DNA from: Saccoglossus kowalevskii
Taxonomy: Eukaryota > Hemichordata > Enteropneusta > Harrimaniidae
DNA length: 63,785 nt
Direction of reading: 5' to 3'
Assembly (NCBI RefSeq): GCF_000003605.2
Contig: NW_003137329.1
Location: 223,113-286,897, forward strand
Shown: piece by piece, positions 38,573-50,412 of the stretch
Layout of the letters: every line of letters begins with the position of its first letter
Position numbering within the stretch: the first letter of the stretch is position 1
Notes under the pieces: model-generated
Database searches by the model: none
The model's input: the letters and a program-made list of their open reading frames with translations, nothing else
What the model was told of the DNA's origin: nothing
Position numbers and translations under genes: made by a program

Positions 38573-40483
38573 CACAACGCAACACCATGCCTCCCCTCAA
38601 TGCAGCTGCTCAGGACTCAAATTCTGGAATGCGATCAAGTACATTTGGAATAAAGTATGCCAGTTCGTATCAACGTATATACAATAACAGTGTCGACCCC
38701 AGCACTTCAGCATACATTTCTAGATCGCATACATATGCATCTGATATCTAGACAACAACGCCAAAATATTCTAACGTAAGACGAAATACAAACTTGCACC
38801 TGGAAACCAGGATTAAAAATAATCTTTTAAATCTCTCTACAGTACAAGAATGAATCATTACCATTGCGATAAATCATTATGTAAGTGATCAGTTGTATTC
38901 TAACAGCCGCAAAGATTGCAAATGTCACGGGTAATTTACGACTCAGTGCTTATAAGGCCTACCCTATATATTACATTTACTGAATTTATAAGACCAATCT
39001 AAATGTTATTTCAGCACTGGAAAATATTACTAAGCTATGTTAAAAAGGTGTCAATAAACATTACCTACTGTGATTGATTAGATTGTTTGATTCTAAGCTA
39101 CATTTATATTATAGATGACAAAATTGGAATCAATGAGAACATAGTGTTGGAGAAAAGTTTAACCCACTGAACACACCAAAATGTACTTTTGTTACTACCT
39201 TATAACAAAATATGTTTGAATATTTAGAGTACTGACAAATTCCCACTTCCGGTCCGATCAGAATTAAAATACACCACGTTATATTCACTTTTGAGATACA
39301 ATTTTTGGTATGTGTTGGTTCTTGGATATCTTCGTTGTCTTGTACTTCGTTTAGTAATTCGAACTTCCCAGTTTGCGTAAAAGGGGAGATGCCTTGGCTT
39401 CATTATTTGCTGAAGAAATCTCGTACATTTTCAGTATAATTACATGTAATTAACAACTGAAATACTTTCATTCTATTTTTATACCAGAAAAAGGGGGATA
39501 CCCCTTGTATTAAAGCTTATTTCTGAAACTAAGAATGCTCAAAAATATGTAAATTAGATGTCATGTGTTGCTGCGCATATGAAATGAGATGCTAATTTAT
39601 TCATGCAACAAAGTGACATCACAATCAAGAAAGAAACAAACATATCAAAAAAAAATAAGATTATGAAATTGTATGACATTTGAAAGTGGACAACGAAAAT
39701 CACAACTATATAAAACATCATTTCAGAATAAAAATGTTTTTTGAATTAAAAAAAACAGAAACATGGTTATTTTGTTTTTTGCGACAAATTATTTATTTCC
39801 TTAGTAAGGTGAGTATGAAGGTGGCTTATTATTCAAGTATTTTTTTTTTTCAGTTTTCATGAGTCGTTCATATTGAAATGTACATTAGAGCAAAGATTAA
39901 TAAGACAACCTGAGATACCAAAAGTATGAATTAATGAAAGTAATCATTAATAGAAACCATGTAAGCAGAAAAATAGACCAAGATACAACAAAAAATCAAA
40001 AGAAAATACTAAGTAGGTAAGACAGAGATTTTTATAATATTTTTATTTTTCCCAAAAAGTAGTGGACCACTTAGATTTCTGCCGATTCTGCGAGAACATA
40101 ATCATGGATAACAAGAGACGTGAAAATTATATTTAATACATTTCTAACACTAAATGGCCGTTATCCATAACATATAAGTACATGAAAAGTGGTGAAATTA
40201 CCATAGCTTTTTGCATATTATATAGGAAAACAATTTTCATCTCATTTAATTCAAATTTTTAATGACAACCAACATGGGTAGGTAGCGTTACCAGAGACAC
40301 AGAATTTATTTCATTTACCTACATGTAACATTCCTATGCTGGCTGCCAGTTTTTTTAAACTGATTCAGTCAGCATTTTTGAAGTAAAAAACTCGCAATGT
40401 TCATATTAATTATATATGAACCACGAGTTGAGATGGTAATTTACATTTCTTACAAGTTAACCATCACATGTCACATTCAGTCA

Positions 40484-40497
40484 GTTGCCATGGTAAC
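40484..40497. promoter_or_regulatory. RFX X-box motif GTTGCCATGGTAAC
   Basis: Matches the X-box consensus GTNRCC(0-3 nt)RGYAAC in both half-sites. X-boxes bind RFX factors and in animals often mark promoters of ciliary genes. No gene start is recognised nearby, so function is unproven. Confidence 0.45.
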
Positions 40498-42928
40498 AAT
40501 ATGCACCGCATAAGTAGTTGAGCAGTCAACTACTAGGAGAAAGAATTAACAAGTTAAATGGAAATCGTTTTACAAGATAACCTCATCATCACATTGACAG
40601 CACCCACATCGGCACAATCAAAGCACATGGTAATATAACATCTAATAAATGCATTTTATTGAGCTCACTGTGGGTACAAGGTACTGCAGGAAACTAAACA
40701 GGAATTTAAAATAATGAATAATATGAATTCTAGTGTGTGAAATGGCCAAACATTAGTGAGCTGAGATGCTTTACAAGTGTAATAATTTATAAAATTAAAT
40801 ATTAAAAAAAATGTCAAGATAGGAAGGAATTGATCAGACTACAGTACTAGAATAGAATAAATTAAATAAATTAGAATAGAACATTTTTTTTGGCAACCTT
40901 GCTCAACTACTATTTTCAATGTTTAAAGAATGCACAAATTCAAATTAATAACCATCCTGACTTCATCTGTGTTGTAATAAACAACTGGTGACAAATGTGT
41001 GTCTGAAACATAAGAAGAGCTTCAAATTGCGCGAGTTTGTAAGATTACTCAGGTAGCTGTAGATAGTTTGAAGAACAATTAGTACATGTATTATTTTGAA
41101 AATGACATTTACATTCTAAGTACGACTAATTTTGCAAACTGAAAAACTGATTGTGTGTGCCAACTTATCTTGTATGATTTTGAACCTCACAACAAGTTTT
41201 GTCCATGGCAGCCTAAATACCTTACAAAACATTTATTGAAAAAAAAATGTCCAAAGCATTTAAATCAGACAAGGAGTACACAATCACAAAAGCAGCTCTA
41301 TTATGACACCACAAAAGGTATAGCTACCCCATCAAGTTGTCGACTAACTTCCCCGGTTCCCCCTAGGATTTGCATTTACATTTTTGTATTAAAGCCGAGC
41401 CACAAAGGTGATAATAATGGGTAACCTAAGGATATTACTTACAACTATTTTGAGTAACAATTAGAATTTGTATGATTAGTGCTTTTTACCATGTTTGTGT
41501 TATATACTCAATTCAACATACTCTGATCATTTTTCTGCCAAAATATTGTATTTTTCTATCATTTTTTGGTTAATTTTGAACCAAAAGGATATAATTTTGC
41601 ATTCTGTGAGGTTTTTTTTCGAGATGTAAAAATATTTGGTGAAAATAGTTATTTTATTGACATTCAAGGGATTAAACAAAACTGAACACATTAAATCCAA
41701 CTTGCCATAATCGGGATGTAATGAGAAGTACACAAATACTGGCTATTTACTACGACAAGGCAAAGTTTAAAATTATTAATGGTAGATTTGAAAACATACT
41801 CAGAAAAAAGAAATGGTGAAATTATGATCGCAATTACTAGTTAAAAATCTAAAATTCAAGAAAATACTTGTCTCGCGAAATATACCATGTGTTATGCAGT
41901 GCCCCATCAATGATTTAAAACAAAACTGGTAATTGCTCTTTGATGTGACAAATAAACCCGATTTTGAAGAAAAAAAGCCAGTATAAAAAGTAGGAATTTT
42001 AATGTGGAAAACTGCTCTAGAAAAAAAGGGAAAAGTAAGCAAAAATAAACAAAAATCTGTCAATCTTGAATCCTAGGTAAGACACTGGGTATGCGATTAA
42101 CCTGAAGAGCTGCTTTGTACACAACAACCGATTTCTGCAATTCTCACTCACTATACAGGTCAACGTAGTACAACGACGACCTATTGTTACGACGACGACC
42201 TATTGTTACGTGCAATGACACTTGTTATTGGTAAAAAACGACTAACCAATGAGCCCCTCAAAAATGAATCAAGCAGCTTGAAGATCGAGTCTTATTAAGT
42301 ACACACATATGTGTATTTTAAAATAACCAATTGGGCATCTTTGTTACTTCAAGTTCAACATCTAGGAGATTAATCATTTTGTTCTATACTCTGATTGCAA
42401 AATAATGACTGTCACAAAAGTAGGGTAAGATAGCCTCAGATCGATTGCATTAATCGTTCTGAAAATAACTACTTCATATATCACATATCAAAAATTAAAT
42501 TAATAAAATAATCAAAATACACCCCCAAGCCAAGCATTCCCTAATTGTTAATTAATATTAGTGGCTGACGAACAAATAATATACATTAAGTTAGGCACAA
42601 GAAAATGAAGCTTCCAAAGAAAAGTATAATTGGTGTATTACCCTATAAAAAAGAATAATTGGCCATCAAAAGTCTAACATTATACGTCTCCTACATGTCT
42701 TGGTCTCCCCTTAACCAGTATAAAATTGACAATTAACAAGTAATTGAATATTTTGTTAGCAACAATTACAATTTAATACCACAACATTTTAATATTTTGT
42801 ATCAAAGCTTTCTGACATTTCCTAATGCAGGAATGCCACCATAAATACACCTGACCTGCAAAAGTGGGAGGGGCCAGTCTGAATCTGAACTTTGCAACTT
42901 GTCACTTTAAAAATCTTATCATTACCGA

Positions 42929-42957
42929 TTGCCATTAATTGGCCAGTAATTAGCAAA
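42929..42957. promoter_or_regulatory. Near-palindromic pair of homeodomain-type sites
   Basis: 'ccattaattggccagtaatt' then 'ag' is an almost symmetrical TTAATTGGCC...TAATTA arrangement, two TAATT cores around GGCC. It lies in the balanced-composition stretch about 0.6 kb downstream of the zinc-finger exon, presumably in its first intron, and could be an enhancer element. Confidence 0.3.
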
Positions 42958-43566
42958 ACGTGTCATAATTTAATGCGCTGATGTAAACAGAAGTATTGAC
43001 ACATCTTGCCGTAAAACGATTGTACCATACTGCAGCTGCAACTTTACTGAAGTTGTTGATTTATTTGACGTATTCGCCGAGGCGGAAGAGACAGGCCAGT
43101 CCAGAGCGCGTCATTAATGTCTGTGTAATGTTTCCCGGTGTACGAATCTAATACACGTTAATTTATCGATATTCCTACCGTGCATAAATCAAGAGACGAA
43201 TTTTGGATTTTGACAACTCGTACCAACATTTGTGTTTACAACGACGTTAAAGTTGACGCAACCATTTTTTTCAAAGCGTGACATTGTTTACAGTGCAGTT
43301 ACCATTGCAGTGTCGAGTTTCGTGAAGCTCGTCGACTCGTTACCACACACTTAGCGACGTCAGTGCCTCCAAGTAGCAACATTGATATGTTCTTGACCAG
43401 GGGTATTAAACTGATAGGTATAGGGGTTAAATAGGTCCCGCTGATTTTAACACGAACATGACAGGATACCATACAGCGATTGGCAACGCAACAACACAAG
43501 CCAAGCCAAAAATTTACACACGAAAACTTTACAACCGATTTTCGCAAACTTCGAAGTTCAACTTAC

Positions 43567-43737
43567 CACCGAAATGCCATCATTCGAATCCAGCTCTTCC
43601 ACTCGTCGGACATTCAGTTCTTCGCCAAAACTATGTTCCTGGACCCAGTGCTGTTCCATGTCCAGCGCCGAGGTGAAACCAATCATACACACTGGACAAG
43701 TAAAACTTCCACAAAAGTGCGCATGTGAATGAGCCAT
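43567..43737 (-). CDS. First coding exon, N-terminal C2H2 zinc finger (EEA1/rabenosyn-5-like)
   Basis: Minus-strand ATG at 43737 in good context (aaaATGG) opens 57 codons and ends at a perfect GTAAGT donor (43566-43561), phase 0. The protein starts MAHSHAHFCGS, then FTCPVCMIGFTSALDMEQHW and VQEHSFGEE. That is a complete finger, C-x2-C-x12-H-x4-H (Cys14, Cys17, His30, His35), followed by an acidic stretch (RRVEELDSNDG). A single N-terminal finger with the FxCPxCM pattern followed by polar sequence is typical of the endosomal Rab5 effectors EEA1 and rabenosyn-5, where it binds Rab5. That assignment is by pattern only. No other exon was found. Downstream sequence should run toward lower coordinates. 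The open frames on the opposite strand over 43458-43728 are shadows. Confidence 0.75.
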
Positions 43738-43891
43738 TTTCAGTGTTGACAGATTAAATAGCGTCCATGACCAGGGCTTAGAGCTTTGATAATATCGAAT
43801 CCTTCGATACGATGGTCAACTTAATAGTTATACATTAAATGTACACAAACTCTACGTTGTTTGTAACACGCACGAATCTCATTCACCCTCT

Positions 43892-43914
43892 TACTATCCA
43901 ATATGGCGCCAATT
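43892..43914 (-). promoter_or_regulatory. Candidate core promoter of the zinc-finger gene
   Basis: Reading the minus strand, 'aaattggcgccatattggat' combines two ATTGG (reverse CCAAT) words and a GCCAT (YY1-type) core about 160-175 bp upstream of the ATG. No TATA box precedes it, as expected of a housekeeping gene. This is inference from motif content. Confidence 0.4.
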
Positions 43915-43915
43915 T

Positions 43916-45007
43916 AAATAAATGACCTCATATTATGCAAATTGGTTTACTGTTTACTTTTTTTTCGACCTCTTCCCTTCTCTTTTTAACGATTTTTTTA
44001 TTCGATCAATACAAGTAAGACTTTACTACTTACTACAGTTAACTAAGAAAAATGCACATCGCTGGAAATATAATGTGCAACTTACTTCCAGTACTAGAAA
44101 GGAAATAAAACAACTGTTTTGAACACTGAGGTCGCTCTTCAATAACACCGTCTCCAGGTTTGGCAAATAAACAAAGTTCATTAATGTGACCTCAAACGAA
44201 CCTTATTCAAATCCTATTTGCCGCTGACATAATCCAACTTATAGTCGATTCGATGGAAAAAGAACTATTCTCAATAGCAACCAACCGATGTACGTGGAAT
44301 GGAGAATAACGGTGATATTGCAAGTATCTGGAACACTATGATAAACTGAAGACGTCCCGTTTTCGACAAGTTCTTTCGTTTTTTTGGAGGAGGGAAGGCA
44401 AAAACCTGGAAGCAACTTCAAAGAAAATTCATAAATATATTATAAATAATGTTTAACAAAATGTATTCCATATGCACACTAATGATGATTTTCATTATTA
44501 CATATTACACAATAATATTACAGAAAAACAAAGATAATTCGCTATATTCTATGTATTTTTGCATTTTATTTGTCTTAAATTATGACTGAAAGTAGCTGAA
44601 TGGGATTTCAAAATATGTAGTGTGTTTAACAACTCATGTATGAACAATAACTTTAATAAATATTATTTTACTTTTTCTGCATAAAAACGAAAGAATATCA
44701 CAATGTCGAAAAACGGAATGTCTTTATTGCAGTGTTCCGTGTATTACTAAAACTTAGAAACAATCATTCGAGGTGAGGGATTTTGTAAACAAAAATTGCC
44801 GTCGAGGATGTTAGGAAAATACTGAACATTAGCGAAAAACGAATTTGAAACCTATTTATTGGTCAATTTCGCTACCGACTCTCAGAATACAACCTTTAAT
44901 ATTGCTCAAATAATCTGATTGCGTTTATTCGGGATGTACCGCCTAGGATTTGAACCATAGTTTGCTCCCACCAACGCTCATATATGGAAAAATATCCTAA
45001 TGATTAT
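43916..45007. other. Non-coding
   Basis: No exon supported. On the minus strand a pyrimidine-rich tract 'tttatttcctttctag' and a GTAAGT donor lie 8 bp apart near 44090, probably by chance. 44930-44960 carries GGTTCAAATCC on the minus strand, but no tRNA cloverleaf forms. Confidence 0.45.
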
Positions 45008-46288
45008 GGATATATACCCTCATATGATACTAAATATATACCCCATATGATACTAAATTAATGCCCCATGTGATACTAAATATATACCCATATGATAATA
45101 AATATATACCCATATATGATACTAAAATATACCCATATATGATACTAAATATATTACCCATATATGATACTAAATATGTACCCCATATGATATTAAATAT
45201 ATACCCCATATGATACTAAATTAATGCCCCATATGATACTAAATATATACCCATATGATAATAAATATATACCCATATATGATACTAAAATATACCCATA
45301 TATGATACTAAATATATACCCCCATATGATACTAAATATATACCCCATATGATACTAAATTAATGCCCCATATGATACTAAATATATACCCATATGATAA
45401 TAAATATATACCCATATATGATACATTGTACTAAAATATACCCATATATGATACTAAATATATTACCCATATATGATACTAAATATGTACCCCATATGAT
45501 ATTAAATATATACCCCATATGATACTAATTTAATGCCCCATGTGATACTAAATATATACCCATATGATAATAAATATATACCCATATATGATACTAAAAT
45601 ATACCCATATATGATACTAAATATATTACCCATATATGATACTAAATATGTACCCCATATGATATTAAATATATACCCATATGATACTAATTTAATGCCC
45701 CATGTGATACTAAATATATACCCATAAGATAATAAATATATACCCATATATGATACTAAAATATACCCATATATGATACTAAATTTATTACCCATATATG
45801 ATACTAAATATGTACCCCATATGATATTAAATATATACCCCATATGATACTAATTTAATGCCCCATGTGATACTAAATATATACCCATATGATAATAAAT
45901 ATATACCCATATATGATACTAAAATATACCCATATATGATACTAAATATATTACCCATATATGATACTAAATATGTACCCCATATGATATTAAATATATA
46001 TCCCATATGATACTAAATTAATGCCCCATGTGATACTAAATATATACCCATATGATACTAAATATATATCCCATATGACACTAAATATATGCCCCACATG
46101 ATACTAAATATATATCCCATATGATACTAAATATATATCCCATATGATACTAACTATATGCCCCATATACTACTAAATATATAACCAATATGGTACATAA
46201 TATATACCCCATATGATACTAAATATATACACCATATACTACTAAATATATACCCCCATATGGTACTAAATATATACTCCATATTATG
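45008..46288 (+). repeat. AT-rich satellite with 163-bp higher-order period
   Basis: About 1.28 kb built of roughly 20-24-bp variants of 'ccatatgatactaaatatat'. The variant 'aatgccccatgtgatac' or 'aatgccccatatgatac' recurs at about 45061, 45224, 45363, 45533, 45695, 45858 and 46021: spacings 163, 139, 170, 162, 163 and 163, a higher-order repeat of seven to eight subunits. The last 260 bp lose the order. Open frames on either strand (MGYIFNIIWGTYLVSY-type peptides) are repeat by-products. Confidence 0.95.
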
Positions 46289-46790
46289 TTGAAAATAACC
46301 ATTTATGATGCGTAATATATATTATCCTGTGGTAAGATGCTGGATATATACCCTGTAATAGTAGGATGATGTTAAAAAAGGCGATTGAACATCATTTCAG
46401 GGATTGAAAATCAACAGGCCTATTTCACACGTTTATTTCGTATTCGATTACATCAAGCGGTGAATGGCCTGACCTACTTTTTTTTAATCGTCCATTGTTT
46501 ACTTACCAGAGTACTTGTCAATTCCAATCACGCAATGCATCGCGATAATGCGCGTAACCTTTTATCCATAGGTCTGAATATGTCAAATATGTCAAATATT
46601 ATTTAGTATTTTAGTGATTTTGTATTATTTAGTAATTTAGTGATTGTATTTTGTTATTTAGTATATTGTTTTTATATTGTTTTTTTGTGTGTGTGTGTGT
46701 GTTTTTTGTTTTTTTTGTACCTTGTGACCATTTCCCCTCCCTCCGGGGATTGTGTAAGAGTCAATAAGTAAATAAATAAATAAGATACCA
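46289..46790 (+). other. AT-rich sequence ending in a retroposon-like tail
   Basis: 46600-46680 has 'tatttagtattttagtgatt' repeats and 46687-46702 is a GT run. 46715-46783 reads 'accttgtgaccatttcccct', 'ccggggattgtgtaa', then 'aagtaaataaataaataag'. A non-AT segment before an AAATA tail resembles a LINE 3' end, but no coding part remains. Confidence 0.4.
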
Positions 46791-47575
46791 ATCTCATAGA
46801 AGTATGATGAATTTGTTTGCACGTACCTGTTGATCGACTTAATTAGTTGTTTACGATTGAATGGCTGTGTTATGTCTGTCATCGTTTAGACCCATGTGAG
46901 ATTCTGGACGGAAATCGACTCAGTGATTTAGAACTAATTACGAGATAACCGTCGCTATTCGGACTACTATTTCTGACAGTTTGGTATTCGCAGTTATTAA
47001 TTTAGTGACCGATTAATCAAAAGATATGACGTGTTCAGTACTTAGTGTGATTGGCTGTATGATTGAAGGCCACGCCTTAGAGTCTTAATACTTCTTTGTA
47101 ATTGGTTAAGGTTTTGAAAGTGAATAAAGAGTTTTTAGTTGGTCTTGGCGAGTACACCAGAACAGAGGCAGTCTTGGGTCAGCCTTGCGATAGTCTTGGG
47201 GACTTTTCCCCAGGGCGCTGTGTCTTACAGAGTACTTGACTGACCGACTAAGACGAGAGTTGAAACGTATTTCGTTGTGTGTGTCTATTTGACTGTAAAG
47301 TTTAAGTGACTTTCCCGATCCCGTACCTCAAGGGGACGTGACAGAGAGACGAGACGAGATTCTCCCCTGACACGTGTGGAGAACCTCAGAGGAGAAGGAT
47401 CCCCCCCCCCTGATAGAAGTGTTCAAACGCTCAAGCCAGACGAAAAATACCCGTGTAAACAAACAATTACAACAGCGATATTTACGTCGCCGTGGCACCC
47501 ACATCGAACACGACGAGCGCGAGACGCGCTCTCTAGCGGCGAAACCATTCTGGTTTTATGTGATGTCTATACATT
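46791..47575. other. GC-richer stretch, possibly promoter or solo LTR
   Basis: 47040-47400 has two ATTGG boxes (47050, 47101), an 'aataaaga' word at 47124, the repeated phrase 'agtcttggg', and a purine-rich run 'gacagagagacgagacgaga'. Such an order can occur in an LTR or a promoter with 5' untranslated sequence. No TG...CA boundaries, duplication or primer-binding site could be assigned. The open frames at 47374-47612 are not recognised. Confidence 0.3.
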
Positions 47576-47814
47576 CAGAGGCGGCGGCACAACATTTTAC
47601 ATAGAGGGGTGAGATCTGCTCACTGACCTCGCACCAAAAACTAATACGCGACTATACCAGGGTTCCGGGTATGCTCTACCTCAAATTTTTTGAAATTTAG
47701 AAATTTTGAGGGGCAAATTTTGCTGACACAAAGGGTTTCAGCTCGATTTTGGAGAGGCGACGCCCCCAACATTTTTCGAGGGGGAGAGCCCCCCCCCCCG
47801 GGCCGCCGCCACTG
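47576..47814. mobile_element. hAT-like MITE with CAG(A/T)GGCGGCGGC ends
   Basis: The left end CAGAGGCGGCGGCAC (47576) is inverted at right as 'ccgccgccactg' (to 47814), that is CAGTGGCGGCGG inward. The body includes 'ccgggtatgctctacctcaa' and 'ttttgaaatttagaaatttt', a layout common to hAT non-autonomous elements of many animals. The 8-bp flanks (tatacatt and acactaaa) do not match, so the duplication has decayed or the ends are slightly misplaced. Confidence 0.65.
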
Positions 47815-48355
47815 ACACTAAATAATAATGAGCCTTTAATCACTTATTCAATACCATTCAGCGAGATTATTTAGAAGGAGAACTCTTAGTTTGTGGAGAC
47901 TTTCAACCTTGTTATAAACGTGGTGGTAAACTATCAACACATCGGCGCTCTCATCAAAATGTGGCTTAGCAGACAGGTAGACAGAGGTATATCTTAACTC
48001 ACGTAGGTACACATAGAGACAACAAAACTCACCAGTGTATTGAAGACTAGATATTTTCTTGTTATCTTTCAGTCTCCAGAAAAAAACGGTTAAGGAAAAT
48101 ATCACCCTGGACTTTTATTGATATCTATTCATTTAAAGTTTAATGACTCGAAACAAGGGCCAAGAAACGAAACTGAATGAAAAACGAGCGAAACGGAAGA
48201 AAAGAATTCGTTACCATTCCCAGTAGCAACGATCAGATTGGAAATCGACATTATGAGAGCGGAGGGACGAACACGAAATAAATTTTATCTCTCGAAAAAC
48301 GTTACGGGAACAAAACTATAAATAAAGATGTTTGCAAAAATCACCACAATTTTAA
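47815..48355. other. Non-coding
   Basis: No gene supported. The minus-strand open frame at 47848-48105 is unrecognised. Confidence 0.4.
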
Positions 48356-48475
48356 AGGGCGATGGTTGTCGCGTCGCGCATGTGCAACATTTGTGTTGAT
48401 AAACATTGATATTCCCACAATTCAATGCTCTCTTCTAATGAAATCACGAGTACGAGTTTTGGCCCGGGTGGGATA
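48356..48475 (-). mobile_element. Solo arm of the TTAA-flanked element
   Basis: Preceded by TTAA (48352-48355), 'agggcgatggttgtcgcgtc' then 'tcccacaattcaatgctctc' and 'tgaaatcacgagtacgag' match the right arm, inverted, of the element at 53961-54245 ('cattggattgtggga', 'tacttgtgatttcc'). Only this arm is present. Confidence 0.6.
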
Positions 48476-49126
48476 TAGTGGATGGGTTGGAGCACTTTAA
48501 AAAGCAGAAAATGTCACATCTTGCATTGTAGAATTCTTCCACGAGACATCTCATTTTACTCGGACCCAACATGCCCACTAATTAACTGCAGGCAAATTGT
48601 CTATTCTCTTGAAGAATACATATGATATTGATGTGTATGTTATCACAATGAAGAAGGCCCACCAGAGAGTTCCAGCCGGTGGTGCACTTAGAGGAAGACT
48701 GTAATTTCACAATTCATGTACTGGTGAGAACTTTTGTACTGAGACTATCTGCCTTTCGCATACATGCAACTTTCTCTGAGTAAATGGAAATCTTGGTCCC
48801 TAAGCCTTAACCACAGGTGAATGCACGGGTGAATATAATTGAGAGCATAGGTTGTCCATTTTGAGGAAGAAAGCCAAGATTTTCTGAGACTGCATTCGAC
48901 AGTTGTTACGAACAAGCAGTCAAGAGTCACTGTGTCTCAAGGGAACAAGAACTGTGGAACATTTATGAACAAGCAAGTCATCAAACCAATATCAGCAGCC
49001 ATGGGCAAAAACAAAGTAGTACTGTTAAACAGACAAGCACAAAAGTCAAAGAAAACATAATTCAATATCCTCATAGGTGTACCATTTTTTTTTCGTAAGG
49101 CAGTATGATGCATGTCAGACAAAAGA
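48476..49126. other. Non-coding
   Basis: No feature supported. Minus-strand frames at 48745-48930 and 48937-49122 have no recognisable motif. Confidence 0.4.
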
Positions 49127-49195
49127 TGATGACCTAGTCAATTTCATGAATTGCCACCATCTCCACTTTCGTATTACAATTACATATGCGGGATA
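49127..49195 (+). repeat. Direct repeat flanking the LINE fragment, left copy
   Basis: 'agatgatgacctagtcaatt' and 'gccaccatctccac' resemble 'agatgataacttatccaatg' and 'gcaccatctccac' at 50413-50478, in the same orientation, with about 80 per cent identity by eye. A GATA microsatellite follows. Confidence 0.7.
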
Positions 49196-49269
49196 GATAG
49201 ATAGATAACATAAATAGAAAATAAGAATAGTAGTGAGAAAGTCAAGACAACATGGAATTTAAATGCAAT

Positions 49270-50412
49270 TTAATAAAAGATATTATCGAGTTTGGCAAGT
49301 AAGATATTGTGATAGATACTGTCAAATGTTTTAGAGAAGTCTATGAAGAGCCCATGAACTTATGAGTGAGATCTTTGTAATGTAATTTTTTTCTAAAGCC
49401 ATATCGGTGTTCATAGAACATGCTATGACTATCAAAATATTTAACTAGCTGTTTATTCATATCTTTTTCAAATAATTTACTAATTATAGACAAAATAGAT
49501 ATAGGTCTGTAATTTCCCATATCCCCAGATTTCCCTTTTTTGTGTACTGGAATGACCCGTGCTGTTTTCAAATAATCGGGAAAGAGACCTTGTGATATAG
49601 AGAGGTTAATTAGATAACACAGTGGTAGGGATATAACACAAGCTCTTTTAAAAGTCTGACATTAATGTGATCATATCCTGTATCCTTTCCATTATCCAGT
49701 GATACGATCATATCATGAACGCCATGCTCAGTTACAGGTTTGATAAAGAGTGAATATGGAGGTGAAGTGTGTAAATGAGAACGAAAGTCTCTACTTGACA
49801 ATGGGGTTTTTGTTTTTGAAAGGTTTTTACCAATATGTTCAAAAAAGTTATTAAAATCTTGTATGGGTAATTGTCTTACTGCCAGACACCACGTTCAGCT
49901 GACTTAGTACTTCTAAATTCTTGTTTTTGTTGTTACCATGTAAATCATTTATTATAGTGACCCATGTTTCTTTCATGTTGTTATGACTTGCAATGTAAAC
50001 AGTTATGTAGTGTAGTTTTTTTTTTGCCTTTTTCAGTATTTTCGTAAGAATATTTCTATATTTTTTTTATAATGAGTGTTATGTATCACTAAAATTATTG
50101 CTGACAAGTTTATGGTAAAGTTCACGTTTTCTTTTAATAGACTTTCTAATTGGTTTAGTTATCCAAGGTGTGTCTTTACATCTACGTTTACTCTTACCCC
50201 TCGGTTTTAATGGTGCATGTTTTCGTTTTGTAAAATGTCTGGCTAAAATTTCGATATATCTGATTTACATCATTGCAAGTCAAAACATTCTTCCATGATG
50301 CATTTCGATGGTCATTAACAAAATCAATAATTCTATAATTTGAAAAAATGTTGGTTAATGTATTATTAAGCAGAATCTCTTGGGATGCATTGAACAACAT
50401 TTCAAACAAGAG
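49270..50412 (-). mobile_element. LINE (CR1/Jockey-like) reverse transcriptase fragment, decayed
   Basis: Read on the minus strand, the order is an endonuclease-RT linker (FSNYRIIDFVNDHRNASWKN, then KPRGKSKRRCKDTPWITKPI), then FFEHIGKNLSK, HGVHDMIVSLDNGKDTGYDH, and the fingers of the RT: ARVIPVHKKGKSGDMGNYRP, ISILSIISKLFEK and YGFRK. The first catalytic-aspartate region follows as IDFSKTFDSIYHNILLAKL. The FADD motif and everything after are missing; the fragment stops near 49270. Several stops and frame changes show it is dead. It covers a different part of ORF2 than 10500-11258, so whether both belong to one family cannot be told. Confidence 0.88.

Larger units (their letters stand above)
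38573..43566. other. Non-coding; probable 3' flank or intron of the zinc-finger gene
   Basis: If the exon at 43567-43737 is first, its intron extends here. I could not identify a second exon. A minus-strand 52-codon frame near 39232-39405, rich in arginine and preceded by a 'tttcttcag' acceptor-like sequence, was considered and is unconvincing. 41525-41690 is an old dispersed repeat. 42840-43140 is less AT-rich and may hold conserved non-coding DNA. Confidence 0.4.

Noticed and set aside
39232-39405. Minus-strand 52-codon frame rich in Arg/Tyr after a 'tttcttcag' acceptor-like sequence
   Set aside because: No donor, no recognisable motif, and length within chance expectation.
43458-43728. 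Plus-strand frames of 72 and 82 codons
   Set aside because: Antisense shadows of the zinc-finger exon, which has the motif, the start context and the donor.
44020-44110. Strong polypyrimidine-AG and GTAAGT pair on the minus strand
   Set aside because: They enclose only 8 bp; larger choices contain stops in every frame.
44935-44985. tRNA-like B box GGTTCAAATCC on the minus strand
   Set aside because: The T stem does not pair and no acceptor, D or anticodon arm can be drawn at the right distances.
45502-45843. 113-codon minus-strand frame of YIFNIIWGTYLVSY-type repeats
   Set aside because: Translation of the AT-rich satellite; its frame breaks wherever subunits change length.
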